A stretch of DNA of 58,941 nucleotides from Rhodobiaceae bacterium (GTDB lineage: Bacteria; Pseudomonadota; Alphaproteobacteria; RS24). Position 1 is the stretch's first letter, and every line of letters starts with the position of its first letter. Both the position numbers and the translations under genes were made by a program. The stretch is taken from NCBI GenBank assembly GCA_024645085.1, contig JAHEGN010000008.1, positions 36,818 through 95,758 of the forward strand, read 5' to 3'. The notes beneath the pieces are model-generated. The model was given only the letters and a program-made list of their open reading frames with translations. It was not told the DNA's origin and ran no database searches. This document shows positions 10,440 to 19,343 of this stretch, piece after piece.

Positions 10440-11378
10440 CTAGCGGCGCGCTTCAATCGCGTCCCAAATCATCACCGCAATATCCGGCCCGCCAAATTGT
10501 TTAATCTCGCGAATACAGGTCGGCGAGGTGACGTTAATCTCGGTCAAATGCTCGCCAATAATATCAATGCCGGCAAAGACAATGCCCAGCTCACGCAGGC
10601 GCGGGCCAATGGTGGCGGCGATTTCAAGGTCGCGATCGGTCAAGCCAATGGCCTCAGGGGTGCCGCCAACATGCACATTGGCGCGCGCATCACCGGCAGC
10701 TGGCACACGGTTTAAGGCGCCAACAGCCTCGCCCTCGACCAAAATCACCCGCTTATCGCCAGCCCGCACATCGGGCAAATATTGTTGCGCAATGACCGGT
10801 TCACGGCTGCTGGCCAGAAACATATCAATCAGCGAGCCAAAGTTTTCATCTTCTGCGCGCACCCTAAAAATTCCGGCGCCACCATTACCAAACACTGGTT
10901 TCAAAATCACATCGCCAAACTCGGCGCGGAACCCATTAAGGGCGGCGCGGTCGCGGGTCATCAGGGTTGGCGGCAACAGGCCTGCGAATTCCACCGGAAA
11001 GATTTTTTCCGGCGCATTGCGCACAGAGGCCGGATCATTGACCACCAGCGTGTGCGGGTGAACGCGCTCAAGAAAATGCGTTGCGGAAATATAATTCATG
11101 TCAAAAGGCGGGTCTTGGCGCATTAAAATGACGTCAACGTCGCGCAAATTGGTCATCACGGCGTCGCCCAATTGATAATGCGCACCCACCACATCGGCCA
11201 CTTGCAACGGCTGAATGGCGGCGCTGACCTGGCCATCGCGCATGGCCAGCCGGTCGGGCTCATAATAGAATAAGTCATGGCCGCGTCTTTGCGCTTCCAG
11301 CGCCAAAGCAAAACTCGTGTCGCCACGAATATCAATGCCACCAATCGGATCCATTTGTAGGGCAACGCGCAAAACCAT
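10440..11378 (-). CDS. gshB: Glutathione synthetase
   Basis: GshB ligates glycine to gamma-glutamylcysteine using ATP, the second step of glutathione synthesis. The 312 residues match the prokaryotic family (about 315). The N-terminal [14 protein letters not shown] and the ATP-grasp segment [12 protein letters not shown] are diagnostic, as are the C-terminal [12 protein letters not shown] and the preceding [12 protein letters not shown] metal/ADP site. The ATG at 11378 has an AAAGGA ribosome site about seven bases upstream. It sits between yraN and comM on the same strand, in an order (rsmI-yraN-gshB-comM) common in alphaproteobacteria. No gshA is in the window. Confidence 0.97.
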   Translation of the reverse strand: MVLRVALQMDPIGGIDIRGDTSFALALEAQRRGHDLFYYEPDRLAMRDGQVSAAIQPLQVADVVGAHYQLGDAVMTNLRDVDVILMRQDPPFDMNYISATHFLERVHPHTLVVNDPASVRNAPEKIFPVEFAGLLPPTLMTRDRAALNGFRAEFGDVILKPVFGNGGAGIFRVRAEDENFGSLIDMFLASSREPVIAQQYLPDVRAGDKRVILVEGEAVGALNRVPAAGDARANVHVGGTPEAIGLTDRDLEIAATIGPRLRELGIVFAGIDIIGEHLTEINVTSPTCIREIKQFGGPDIAVMIWDAIEARR

Positions 11379-11455
11379 AAAGCATCCTTTCGACTCTCAC
11401 TGGCGACACTTTCCCCGATATTGCTTAATTGCTCAAGTGCTGAGATGGCGAAATA

Positions 11456-11827
11456 TTAAAATCGCCACACTGCTTTTTTATGGCGCGGCCAAGCCCAGCG
11501 CCCAAGGCCGATAAAATCAAACCGCCAGGGCAGGTTTTGTAGCTCACGGTGTTGCCCAACAAACGCATTGGCCGCGGCCTCAATACGGCGCCATTGCATT
11601 GGCGTTACCGCGTCTAGATCTGCGACCATGCCGGTTCTTTGTTTGACTTCGACAAACACCAGCAGCCGCGCCCGCCGGGCGATAATGTCAATCTCGCCGC
11701 TATGATGACGAAAATTGCGGGCCAAAAGGCGATAGCCTTTGAGGCGTAAAAATAGTGCCGCCAGCGTCTCTGACCGGCGTCCGGTTTTTTCTCGATGGCG
11801 GCGTTGCTTGTTATTTTTTGCGCCCAT
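11456..11827 (-). CDS. yraN: UPF0102 family protein YraN
   Basis: A 123-residue basic protein of the YraN/UPF0102 family, which has a restriction-endonuclease-like fold and is suspected to act in nucleic-acid metabolism; its physiological function is unknown. Visible features are the conserved RLKGYRLLARNFR stretch, then GEIDIIARR and FVEVKQR, which match the E-x-D ... E-V-K pattern of PD-(D/E)XK-like nucleases. The gene starts 14 bp after the rsmI stop, so it is almost certainly in the same transcript as rsmI and gshB. Confidence 0.92.
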   Translation of the reverse strand: MGAKNNKQRRHREKTGRRSETLAALFLRLKGYRLLARNFRHHSGEIDIIARRARLLVFVEVKQRTGMVADLDAVTPMQWRRIEAAANAFVGQHRELQNLPWRFDFIGLGRWAWPRHKKAVWRF

Positions 11828-11841
11828 TATTTGATACCTGA

Positions 11842-12711
11842 TTATTTTTCGCTGAGCTGCAAAGCCCGTTCATAAACTTGTTTTCGTTTCAGCCCAGTTT
11901 CGGCACAGACATGCTGCACCGCATCGCGCAGGCTCATTTTTCCAAGGGCAAGCCTCAAGGCGGCGTCAATTTGCTCGGCGCGGTCGGGGCCATCCGCCTG
12001 TGGCGCGGCTGGGCCAATGAGAAAGACAATCTCACCGCGGGGTGGTTGCGTCTCAAATTGCACCGCCAAGCTGGCCGCGTCACCGGTGATGATTTGTTCG
12101 AATTTTTTGGTAATTTCGCGGGCCACCACAACATCGCGTGGGCCCAATATGGTGGCCACATCGGCCAAGGTTTTGGCCAAACGTTTGGCGCTTTCGAAAA
12201 ACACTAATGTGCCGAGTTGCTCGGCTAATTTCTGCAAAGCCTTTTGTCGCGCCGCTTGTTTCGGGGGTAGGAAGCCATAAAAACTAAAGTGATCCGTGGG
12301 CAGGCCAGCAATGCTCAAAGCAGCAATCGGCGCCGAGGGGCCGGGAATGGCGAACACCTCATGACCGGCCTCGCGGGCGGCGCGCACCAAGGGCATGCCG
12401 GGATCGGAAATCAGCGGCGTACCGGCATCGCTAATCAGCGCTATGGCTTGTCCCTCGTCCAATTGTCGCAAAATCTTCGGGCGCATTTCTTGCGCATTGT
12501 GCTCATGATAGGCGCGCCGCGATGTGGTGATATTATGCAATGTCATCAGCTTGCCGCTGGTCCGCGTGTCTTCGCAATATATCACTGCGACGCTCGATAA
12601 AATATCAAGCGCCCGTAAGGTAATGTCGCGCGCATTACCCAAAGGGGTGGCGACAATATAAAGACCGGCGGGCAAGCCCTGCGTTTGAATATCTGCTTTG
12701 CGCATAGCCAT
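11842..12711 (-). CDS. rsmI: 16S rRNA (cytidine(1402)-2'-O)-methyltransferase RsmI
   Basis: RsmI is an SAM-dependent tetrapyrrole-methylase-fold enzyme that 2'-O-methylates C1402 of 16S rRNA in the decoding centre. The sequence has the family N-terminus GLYIVATPLGNARDITLRA, the central ISDAGTPLISDPG loop, and PGPSAPIAALSIAGLPTDHF, plus a C-terminal helical domain ending with an KRKQVYERAL segment. At 289 residues it is normal length. It is the first gene of the rsmI-yraN-gshB(-comM) minus-strand block and is divergent from the LppC-type lipoprotein gene, as in many proteobacteria. Confidence 0.97.
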   Translation of the reverse strand: MAMRKADIQTQGLPAGLYIVATPLGNARDITLRALDILSSVAVIYCEDTRTSGKLMTLHNITTSRRAYHEHNAQEMRPKILRQLDEGQAIALISDAGTPLISDPGMPLVRAAREAGHEVFAIPGPSAPIAALSIAGLPTDHFSFYGFLPPKQAARQKALQKLAEQLGTLVFFESAKRLAKTLADVATILGPRDVVVAREITKKFEQIITGDAASLAVQFETQPPRGEIVFLIGPAAPQADGPDRAEQIDAALRLALGKMSLRDAVQHVCAETGLKRKQVYERALQLSEK

Positions 12712-12782
12712 AGAAAACGGCTGTTTCTCGATTTAGGCAAGCCCAAAGGCACATTTCAGCCTTATTTTTCTGGCAGGTTTAC

Positions 12783-12803
12783 TTATCCTCAAGGGGGGGA
12801 TAA
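12783..12803. promoter_or_regulatory. Stem-loop in leader of the LppC-type lipoprotein gene
   Basis: TTATCCTC pairs with GGGGATAA (one G-U pair) across a five-base AAGGG loop, ending 24 bases before the GTG start at 12828. It lies in the 116-bp divergent region between rsmI and the lipoprotein gene. It could be a leader hairpin affecting translation or an operator half-site pair. Regulatory role is inferred. Confidence 0.35.
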
Positions 12804-12827
12804 TTTGGCGTCGAACAGGAGTCTGAC

Positions 12828-14309
12828 GTGACCTTGCAATTGCCCAATATTTTACGCGCGCTGGCGCTTCTAACACCGCTGGTTTTATTGTCATGTGGCG
12901 CCCCCATTGCGCCGCAAAATCAAACGGCGCGGCCGCCATTGTCTAGCCCCAGCGCGCCGCGAGTTTATGTCGAGCCAATGACCATCGACTTTAGCCAATT
13001 CCCAGACCCGCCTGCACGTCCTCTGGGGGCGGTGGCTATAAGCTTGCTATTGCCAATGAGCGACAGCCGAGAAAATATTCGAGTGCTGGCTATGGATTTG
13101 TTTAATGCCGCGCAACTGGCGGTGTTTGACGCCGGACAAAGCAAAATTGTTTTGCGCCTACATGACACGCAGGGCACGCCGGAAGGCGCCGCCTATGCCG
13201 CCAAGGCAGCGATTGCCGCGCAGGCCGATATTTTGATTGGCCCGCTTTTTTCCTCTTCGGCAGAAGCCGTGGCGCCAGTTTTGGCCGGTCGCAATGTGCC
13301 AGCCTTAGCGTTTTCTAATGACCGCTCAGTGCGGGCCGACAATATTTGGCTGCTCGGATTTATGCCGGAACAAAATATCGACCGAGTGGTCGTCGAAACG
13401 ATTTCGCAAGGGCTGGTGCGTTTCGGCGTTTTAGTGCCTGAGGGGGCCTATGGCGATTTACTGCTACAACAAGTCAGCCAGCGTATTGAGCGCTTTGGCG
13501 GCGAATTGGTGCAAGCGGAAACCTACCCAGAAGACGCCAAAGGCATGTTTGATCCGGTGCGGCGGCTGGCGCAATTTGACCGCCGCAAACAAGCCCATAG
13601 CGATGAGTTGGCGCGGCTAACGGCGGCGGCGCGGCGGCTGGCCCCAGCCGATACGCCGGACGATAAATTGTTTTCCGCCCTGCGTACCATTGCCCCGGAG
13701 CTGGTGTCGGCCTATGAGGGGCTGAAGCGCTCTGAGACTTTGGGCGAAATTCCTTATGATGTGGTGTTTGTGCCCGAGGGCGGCCTAGCGTTGCGCAAAT
13801 TAGCGCCGCTTTTGCCCTATTTCGACATTGATCCAAAATTGGTGAAATTTATCGGCACTGGTCTTTGGGATGACCCGAGCCTGTCGCAAGAGCCACCGCT
13901 GCATGGCGGTTGGTATGCCGCGCCCGATCGTAAATTATGGGACGGCTATCAAAAGCGCTATGAACAATTATTCGCCCGTCCAGCACCGCGCCTGACCAGT
14001 ATTGCCTATGATAGCGTCAGCCTTGCCATCCGGCTGGCGACAATTAATCTGCAACAACCCTTTACCTATGACTTATTGACCGACCCGAACGGCTTTGCCG
14101 GTCTTGATGGGATTTTGCGGCTCACCGCTGATGGCCTAAACGACCGTGGCTTGGCGGTGCAAGAAATCACCGCCAATGCGCCGCGTATCGTCAGTCCGGC
14201 GCCGCGCAGTTTCGTTGAACATGACCGACGTATGCGCGCCGCTTTGGCTTTGGCCGAAAGCTTGCAAGGAAACGCCGCCGCGCCATTGGCCAATTTAGGA
14301 CGGCAATAA
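12828..14309 (+). CDS. Penicillin-binding protein activator, LppC/LpoA-type lipoprotein
   Basis: A 493-residue lipoprotein of the LppC family, related to E. coli LpoA, the outer-membrane activator of PBP1A; it has a periplasmic-binding (type I) fold. The N-terminus is a lipoprotein signal: hydrophobic ALALLTPLVLLSCG with a lipobox Cys near residue 24. Downstream segments such as AVAISLLLPMSDSRENIR and ADILIGPLFSSSAEAVAPV fit the Leu/Ile/Val-binding-like fold. The GTG start at 12828 has an AGGAG ribosome site seven bases upstream. Pairing with divergent rsmI is the classic yraM-yraL arrangement. The last 15 bp overlap the end of convergent hemW. Confidence 0.9.
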   Translation: MTLQLPNILRALALLTPLVLLSCGAPIAPQNQTARPPLSSPSAPRVYVEPMTIDFSQFPDPPARPLGAVAISLLLPMSDSRENIRVLAMDLFNAAQLAVFDAGQSKIVLRLHDTQGTPEGAAYAAKAAIAAQADILIGPLFSSSAEAVAPVLAGRNVPALAFSNDRSVRADNIWLLGFMPEQNIDRVVVETISQGLVRFGVLVPEGAYGDLLLQQVSQRIERFGGELVQAETYPEDAKGMFDPVRRLAQFDRRKQAHSDELARLTAAARRLAPADTPDDKLFSALRTIAPELVSAYEGLKRSETLGEIPYDVVFVPEGGLALRKLAPLLPYFDIDPKLVKFIGTGLWDDPSLSQEPPLHGGWYAAPDRKLWDGYQKRYEQLFARPAPRLTSIAYDSVSLAIRLATINLQQPFTYDLLTDPNGFAGLDGILRLTADGLNDRGLAVQEITANAPRIVSPAPRSFVEHDRRMRAALALAESLQGNAAAPLANLGRQ

Positions 14310-15443
14310 TTCAGCGATAAGATGGTCAAGCACCAGTCGGCCTTGCGGGCTGGCAATCAAATGGCTGTCGCTGGGCAGTAAAATACCGGCTTGTTGCAGC
14401 GCCAGATGCTTGTCGGCTGGCAATTGAATGCCGCCCATGGCGATGTCGGATAGGGCGACGCCGTCGACCAAACGCAAGCCCAGCAGAAGCATTTCCGTGC
14501 GGCGCTCTTCGTCGTCCAAGATTTTATCTTCGGCCCAACCATGGCCTTGCGCCTCGACTTGCGCCAGCCACGCTTGCGGCGCTTTCAACGCTATGGTCGC
14601 ACGCCGCGCTTGGCCATCGCTCAGCCGCCCATGGGCGCCGGGGCCAATGCCGAGATAATCGCCGCCGCGCCAGCTGGCGATATTATGGCGGCAGGCATGG
14701 CCGTCGCGCGCGTGATTGGACACTTCATAGGCCGAGAGACCCGCCGCCGCGCACATATCTTGCGTCATTTCATAAAGATCAGCGGCACTGTCTTCATCGG
14801 GCACGGCAAAGCGACCCGCCGCATGCAGTCGGTGGAACGGCGTATCTGGCTCAATGGTTAATTGATACAATGACACATGATCGGGGGCTTCGGCCAAGAC
14901 GCGGGCCAGCTCATCGCGCCACATTGCTAAGCTCTGGCCGGGGCGGGCATAAATCAAATCTAGCGACACATGCGAAAACACCTGGCGAGCCACCCGAAAC
15001 GCCGCCAGCGCATCAGCCGCGCTATGGGTGCGGCCGAGGAATTTCAGTGCCGCATCATCCAAGGATTGCACACCAAGCGATAGGCGGGTAATGCCAGCCG
15101 CCGATAAATCGGCTAAATGGGCTTGCGGTGCACTGACTGGATTGGCTTCAAGGGTAATCTCTGCCGCTGGCGCCAGACCCCATAGCCGGTCAATTTCAGA
15201 TAGAATATCGGCCACCATATCGGCTGGCATGAGCGATGGCGTGCCGCCGCCGAAAAACACGGTTTGCACCGGCCCTTGTGAGCGCTGGCTGAAGGCATAT
15301 TGCAATTCAGCGAAATAGGCGGCGCGCCATTGTTGCGGCTGCATATCGCGCATCAAATGCACATTGAAATCACAATAGGGGCAAATGGCGGCGCAAAACG
15401 GCCAATGCAGATAAATGCTCAGCGGTGGCAAATCAGACTTCAA
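14295..15443 (-). CDS. hemW: Heme chaperone HemW (CPN-III-like radical SAM protein)
   Basis: HemW is a radical-SAM-fold heme-binding protein related to coproporphyrinogen dehydrogenase and thought to insert heme into respiratory enzymes. The cluster motif is [15 protein letters not shown] near the N-terminus (C-x3-C-x2-C), followed by FFGGGTPSL. An ATG at 15521 is in frame but would overlap rdgB by 89 bp. The family N-terminus (…[12 protein letters not shown]) instead suggests a TTG at 15443 that overlaps the rdgB stop by 11 bases, giving 382 residues. This start is inferred. The gene is translationally coupled to rdgB and rph, and its 3' end overlaps the lipoprotein gene by 15 bp on the opposite strand. 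Confidence 0.9.
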   Translation of the reverse strand: MKSDLPPLSIYLHWPFCAAICPYCDFNVHLMRDMQPQQWRAAYFAELQYAFSQRSQGPVQTVFFGGGTPSLMPADMVADILSEIDRLWGLAPAAEITLEANPVSAPQAHLADLSAAGITRLSLGVQSLDDAALKFLGRTHSAADALAAFRVARQVFSHVSLDLIYARPGQSLAMWRDELARVLAEAPDHVSLYQLTIEPDTPFHRLHAAGRFAVPDEDSAADLYEMTQDMCAAAGLSAYEVSNHARDGHACRHNIASWRGGDYLGIGPGAHGRLSDGQARRATIALKAPQAWLAQVEAQGHGWAEDKILDDEERRTEMLLLGLRLVDGVALSDIAMGGIQLPADKHLALQQAGILLPSDSHLIASPQGRLVLDHLIAELLPS

Positions 15444-16050
15444 AACACTGCTCGACCAATTGCTGAAAGGCGTCAGCGCGATGCGATATGGCGTGTTTGG
15501 CGGCTGGATCCATTTCGCCAAAGGTCAAATCACCGCCAAGCGGCAAAAACATCGGGTCATAGCCAAAGCCATTGAGCCCGCGCAAGGGCCAGACTAATGT
15601 GCCCGACACTTTGCCCTCAAAACTCTCGACATGGCCATCTGGCCACGCCAAGGACAAAGCGCAGATGAAAGAGGCCGTGCGCGGCGCGTCTGGTTTTTGC
15701 GCCAGCGCCATATGCACTTTATGCATGGCGAATTGAAAATCGCGCTCGCCTCTGGCCGTCTGCGCCCAGCGGGCCGAGTATATGCCCGGCGCGCCATCCA
15801 GCCCATCAACCGCCAACCCGCTATCATCGGCCAAAGCCGGCAAGCCTGAAGCGGTGGCCGAGGCCAGCGCCTTGAGTTCAGCATTGGCGATAAAGCTGCT
15901 GCCGGTTTCTTCTGGCTCAGGCAGGCCGAGGGCGTCGGCGCCCAGCGTCTCAACCTCAAAAGCCGCCAGCAAATCAGCAATCTCAACCAGCTTGCCTTTA
16001 TTATGCGAGGCAATAACCAATTTGCGATCAGTGAATTTGCGCGCTGCCAT
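15433..16050 (-). CDS. rdgB: dITP/XTP pyrophosphatase RdgB (non-canonical purine NTPase)
   Basis: RdgB hydrolyses dITP, ITP and XTP to monophosphates, keeping deaminated purines out of DNA and RNA. The 205-residue protein has the family signature [14 protein letters not shown] at the N-terminus, [22 protein letters not shown] in the middle (metal/substrate site) and the C-terminal [13 protein letters not shown]. Its ATG overlaps the rph stop as TAATG, a typical reinitiation junction, and its own stop overlaps the inferred hemW start. So rph-rdgB-hemW form one coupled operon. Confidence 0.97.
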   Translation of the reverse strand: MAARKFTDRKLVIASHNKGKLVEIADLLAAFEVETLGADALGLPEPEETGSSFIANAELKALASATASGLPALADDSGLAVDGLDGAPGIYSARWAQTARGERDFQFAMHKVHMALAQKPDAPRTASFICALSLAWPDGHVESFEGKVSGTLVWPLRGLNGFGYDPMFLPLGGDLTFGEMDPAAKHAISHRADAFQQLVEQCFEV

Positions 16051-16775
16051 TAGGCGCCAACCGCTTGTTTTTGTAGCGCGACAAGTTCGGCAATGCCGTC
16101 TTTGGCCAAACGCATCAAGGCAGCAAATTCATCTTCGCCAAAAGCCGCACCTTCGGCGGTGGCTTGAATTTCAACGATTGAGCCGCTGCCAGTCATGACA
16201 AAATTGCCGTCTGTATCGGCGACACTGTCTTCGTCATAATCGAGGTCGGCGACCGGCAGGCCCTGATAAATGCCGCAAGATAGAGCGGCCACATGATCGG
16301 AAATAACGCCGGGGCCGACTTTGCCTTTTTCTTGCATCATGGCGACACATTGATAAAGCGCCACCCAGGCGCCGGTAATGGAGGCCGTGCGGGTGCCGCC
16401 ATCGGCCTGAATAACATCGCAATCAAGGCTGATTTGGTTCTCGCCAAGTTTTTTCATATCGACAACGGCGCGCAATGACCGACCGATCAGACGCTGAATT
16501 TCCTGCGTCCGGCCCGACTGCTTGCCAGCATTGGCTTCACGGCGCATACGCTCGCCGGTCGAACGCGGCAACATGCCATATTCGGCCGTCACCCAGCCTT
16601 CGCCTTTGCCGCGCAACCATGGTGGCACACGTTCTTCAAGGCTGGCCGTGCACAACACATGCGTGTCGCCAAATTTAATCAGACATGACCCTTCGGCATG
16701 TTTGGAGACATTGGTTTCAATTGATATGCTGCGAAGTTGATTGGCCGAGCGGCCTGATGGGCGAGTGACAGTCAT
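16050..16775 (-). CDS. rph: Ribonuclease PH
   Basis: RNase PH is the phosphorolytic 3'-5' exoribonuclease that trims tRNA 3' ends. The N-terminus [18 protein letters not shown] and the core [23 protein letters not shown] and [18 protein letters not shown] are diagnostic. The frame is open a further 34 codons upstream, but the family start is MTVTRPSGR, placing the ATG at 16775 and giving 241 residues, the usual size. It is the first gene of the rph-rdgB-hemW operon and is divergent from hrcA, a common alphaproteobacterial arrangement. Confidence 0.97.
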   Translation of the reverse strand: MTVTRPSGRSANQLRSISIETNVSKHAEGSCLIKFGDTHVLCTASLEERVPPWLRGKGEGWVTAEYGMLPRSTGERMRREANAGKQSGRTQEIQRLIGRSLRAVVDMKKLGENQISLDCDVIQADGGTRTASITGAWVALYQCVAMMQEKGKVGPGVISDHVAALSCGIYQGLPVADLDYDEDSVADTDGNFVMTGSGSIVEIQATAEGAAFGEDEFAALMRLAKDGIAELVALQKQAVGA

Positions 16776-16801
16776 GACGTTTCCTAACCTTGCGACGGGG
16801 T

Positions 16802-16815
16802 GAAGTTGTAACTTC
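16802..16815. promoter_or_regulatory. Inverted repeat in the rph/hrcA divergent promoter region
   Basis: GAAGTT and AACTTC are separated by two bases, forming a 14-bp palindrome 27 bp upstream of rph and about 115 bp upstream of hrcA. It is not a CIRCE element (no TTAGCACTC half-site), so it is not evidence for HrcA autoregulation. An operator role for an unknown factor is only a suggestion. Confidence 0.25.
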
Positions 16816-16929
16816 TGTGTAGCCAAATGCGGGCCGCCAAACAAGACCAGCCTGACGCTAATCGACGAAATGTGCATTTCTTTGCTTTAGGGGCTGGGAA
16901 ATGCCAGCGCCAATGCCTAAATAGACAGC

Positions 16930-17997
16930 ATGAGTGAGCTGACACATTTAACCGAGCGGGCGCGGCATATTTTTCGCCATGTCGTCGAAAGCTATTTGGA
17001 GACTGGCGCGCCAATTGGTTCGCAAAGCCTGTCGCAAAGCCTGCGCACACATTTATCGCCAGCCTCCATTCGCGCCACCATGGCCGAACTGGAAGTGCAT
17101 GGCCTGCTTTATGCGCCGCATGTTTCGGCCGGCCGCATGCCAACCCAAACCGGCTTGCGAATTTTTATTGATGGCCTGCTGCAAGTCGGCGAATTAAATG
17201 ATAGTGAGCGCGAGGCGATTGCCCCGAAGATAGATGGCACACGCAGTTTTGAAGATATTTTGCACCAAGCCGTCGATGGCCTGTCGGGGCTTAGTCAATG
17301 CGCCAGCCTGGTGTTGGCACCGAATAATGCCGGCGCCATTAAACATGTCGAATTTGTGCCCATTGCCGATGATAAAATTCTGGTCATTCTGGTCGACCAA
17401 TCCAATCATGTGGAAAACCGTTTGATTGAACGCCCGCCGGGGCTGGTCGCCAGCGCCTTGACCGAGGCCAGCAATTATCTCAATGGGCAATTAAAGGGCC
17501 GCTCATTGGGCGAATTGCGCCGCGACACGCAACGGCAAATGGCGACGGTGGAAAATGAATTGGGCAAGCTAACCGCGCAATTGGTCGAAACGGGCCTCGC
17601 GCAATGGGGCGGTGACGGCTCATCGCCCATGAGCCAAAGCAATGAAATACTTGGCAAAAACCTGCTTGTGCGCGGCCATAGCCATTTGCTCGACAACCTC
17701 AGCGCCATGGAAGATTTAGAGCGTATCCGACTTTTATTTGAAGACCTTGACCGCAAAAAGGAAATGATCAGCCTGTTGTCGCAAGCCGAAGAAGGTGATG
17801 GCGTGAAGATTTTCATCGGCGCCGAAACCTCGCTGTTTTCGCTGTCGGGCTCGTCGGTGATTATCAGCCCCTATAAGGATAGCGACCAACAAGTGGTCGG
17901 CGTGCTCGGCGTGATTGCGCCAACCCGCACCAATTACGCCCGCCTCATTCCAATGGTCGACCATACCGCGCAAGTGGTTTCAAAATTGCTCGCTTGA
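16930..17997 (+). CDS. hrcA: Heat-inducible transcription repressor HrcA
   Basis: HrcA represses chaperonin genes by binding CIRCE operators and is kept active by GroEL. The 355-residue protein shows the N-terminal winged-helix region (ERARHIFRHVVESYLETGAPIGS, then SPASIRATMAELE), the GLLYAPHVSAGRMPTQTGLR segment typical of the family, and a C-terminal GAF-like domain with FIGAE and GVLGVIAPTRTNYARLIPMVD. It is followed 31 bp later by grpE, a standard hrcA-grpE pair. No CIRCE element is seen here, so its operator is probably at groESL outside the window. Confidence 0.96.
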   Translation: MSELTHLTERARHIFRHVVESYLETGAPIGSQSLSQSLRTHLSPASIRATMAELEVHGLLYAPHVSAGRMPTQTGLRIFIDGLLQVGELNDSEREAIAPKIDGTRSFEDILHQAVDGLSGLSQCASLVLAPNNAGAIKHVEFVPIADDKILVILVDQSNHVENRLIERPPGLVASALTEASNYLNGQLKGRSLGELRRDTQRQMATVENELGKLTAQLVETGLAQWGGDGSSPMSQSNEILGKNLLVRGHSHLLDNLSAMEDLERIRLLFEDLDRKKEMISLLSQAEEGDGVKIFIGAETSLFSLSGSSVIISPYKDSDQQVVGVLGVIAPTRTNYARLIPMVDHTAQVVSKLLA

Positions 17998-18028
17998 CGC
18001 ACCGCAAATTGATGATTAGGAAAACCTC

Positions 18029-18676
18029 ATGACCAAAGAAAATGAAAATTCTGCCGAAGCCGCCGAGGCCGCGCCGGCCAGCGACCCAAACACACCCGAA
18101 ACCCAGCAGCCGACAGCCGAGGCGCCTTCCGAGCCTGCTTCAGAGGTGGCAGCGGAAACAGCTTCTGAGACAGCTTCTGAAGCGGCGGCCGAACCGGTTG
18201 ATGCGGCCCCCGCTGAGCCGACGGCGGAAGAACAAATCGCCACTTTGAATGACCAATTGCTGCGCACGCTTGCCGAATTGGAAAACACCCGCCGCCGCGC
18301 TGAGCGCGACCGTGGTGATGCGCTGAAATTTGGCGCCATGAGCTTTGCCCGCGACATGTTGAGCGTTGCCGATAATATGCAACGAGCACTGAAAGCGGCG
18401 GCCGACTTGGGCGCCGATGATTTGCCAGACGCCGCCAAAGCCATGCTCGAGGGCGTGGAGGCCACGGAGCGCGATCTGCAAGCCAGCTTGCAACGCCATA
18501 AAGTGCTGCCGATTAACCCTATGGGTGAAAAATTTGACCCCAATCAGCACGAAGCCATGTTTGAAGCCCCAGGCACGGGACAAGCGGCTGGCACAATTAT
18601 TGAGGTCATTGAAATCGGCTATATGATGGCTGAACGCCTATTGCGCCCCGCCAAAGTCGGCATTGCCAAAGATTAA
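18029..18676 (+). CDS. grpE: Nucleotide exchange factor GrpE
   Basis: GrpE releases ADP from DnaK in the Hsp70 cycle. The first 70 residues are an Ala/Glu/Ser/Pro-rich acidic tail, partly built from a 12-bp tandem repeat. The rest shows the long helix (QIATLNDQLLRTLAELENTRRR), then the NMQRAL region and the C-terminal beta-domain with HEAMFEAPGTGQAAGTIIEV and RLLRPAKVGIAK. At 215 residues it is normal for alphaproteobacteria. It starts 31 bp after hrcA with an AGGAAA ribosome site. It is separated from dnaK by the oppositely oriented alkB, whose stop is one base away. Confidence 0.96.
   Translation: MTKENENSAEAAEAAPASDPNTPETQQPTAEAPSEPASEVAAETASETASEAAAEPVDAAPAEPTAEEQIATLNDQLLRTLAELENTRRRAERDRGDALKFGAMSFARDMLSVADNMQRALKAAADLGADDLPDAAKAMLEGVEATERDLQASLQRHKVLPINPMGEKFDPNQHEAMFEAPGTGQAAGTIIEVIEIGYMMAERLLRPAKVGIAKD
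18155..18178 (+). repeat. 12-bp tandem repeat in the acidic tail of grpE
   Basis: Two near-identical 12-bp units (GAAACAGCTTCT, GAGACAGCTTCT) stand in tandem and encode the repeated peptide ETAS. Being a multiple of three, unit gain or loss would only change the length of the disordered GrpE tail. Confidence 0.6.
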
Positions 18677-18677
18677 A

Positions 18678-19316
18678 TTAAATCGGCGACACCCGCCGCA
18701 GGGTCAAATTAATGCGCCCACCATCGGCGAAAGCATCATGCTGCGATAAAAGCTGGCTGCTGCCGTGCAAGAGGCGGTCAAGGCCATGAAAATTGAGCCG
18801 CGCCGGACCGCCGAAAACAAAGACATCGCCACTGTGGAGTTTCAATGATTGCGTCGGCCCGCGCCGCTGCGCCCCGCCCATGCGAAACACCGCACTATCA
18901 CCGAGGGATACAGAAACCACCGGCGCCTCAAAGGCCACCTCATCGCGGTCTTGGTGCAGCCCCATTTTTGAACGCGGCTTATCATAATAATTAATCAGAC
19001 AACATTCAGGCGGTGCCGAACAGCCGCTGACCGCCGCCCATAAATCATGCAGGCTTTGCGGTATTGCCGGCCATGGCGCCATGGTTTCCGGGTGGTGCGG
19101 CTGATAGCGATAGCCGTTTTTATCCGATACCCAGCCGAGCGACCCCATATTGCTCATGCGGATCGACCATGGCTGATTGCTGCGCGGCATACGCGGTTGA
19201 AACAGCGGCGCCACCGCCAAAGCGTTGGTGATTTCGTGCAAAATTTGATTTTGCGCCGCCGACCCCCAATATTCAGGGTAATAATGCGTTCCTGACCCCA
19301 ATATGTTGTGGCTCAT
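18678..19316 (-). CDS. alkB: AlkB-like alpha-ketoglutarate-dependent dioxygenase
   Basis: A 2-oxoglutarate/Fe(II) dioxygenase of the AlkB family, whose studied members remove alkyl groups oxidatively from nucleic-acid bases. The iron motif H-x-D is in MGLHQDRDEVAFEAPVVS, and the distal His and Arg region appears in FHGLDRLL and the C-terminal RINLTLRRV. The N-terminal NILGSGTHYYPEYWG and GYRYQPHHPETMAPWP fit the nucleotide-recognition lid. The ATG at 19316 has an AAGGATGAG ribosome site; a GTG seven codons upstream is less likely. The gene lies between grpE and dnaK in reverse orientation and shares the dnaK promoter region. Substrate preference cannot be told from sequence. Confidence 0.9.
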   Translation of the reverse strand: MSHNILGSGTHYYPEYWGSAAQNQILHEITNALAVAPLFQPRMPRSNQPWSIRMSNMGSLGWVSDKNGYRYQPHHPETMAPWPAIPQSLHDLWAAVSGCSAPPECCLINYYDKPRSKMGLHQDRDEVAFEAPVVSVSLGDSAVFRMGGAQRRGPTQSLKLHSGDVFVFGGPARLNFHGLDRLLHGSSQLLSQHDAFADGGRINLTLRRVSPI

Positions 19317-19343
19317 TTTTTTCTCATCCTTTTGCACTCAACC

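Noticed and set aside
16776-16929. CIRCE operator upstream of hrcA
   Set aside because: Neither TTAGCACTC nor GAGTGCTAA half-sites are present; the only palindrome is an unrelated GAAGTT repeat.
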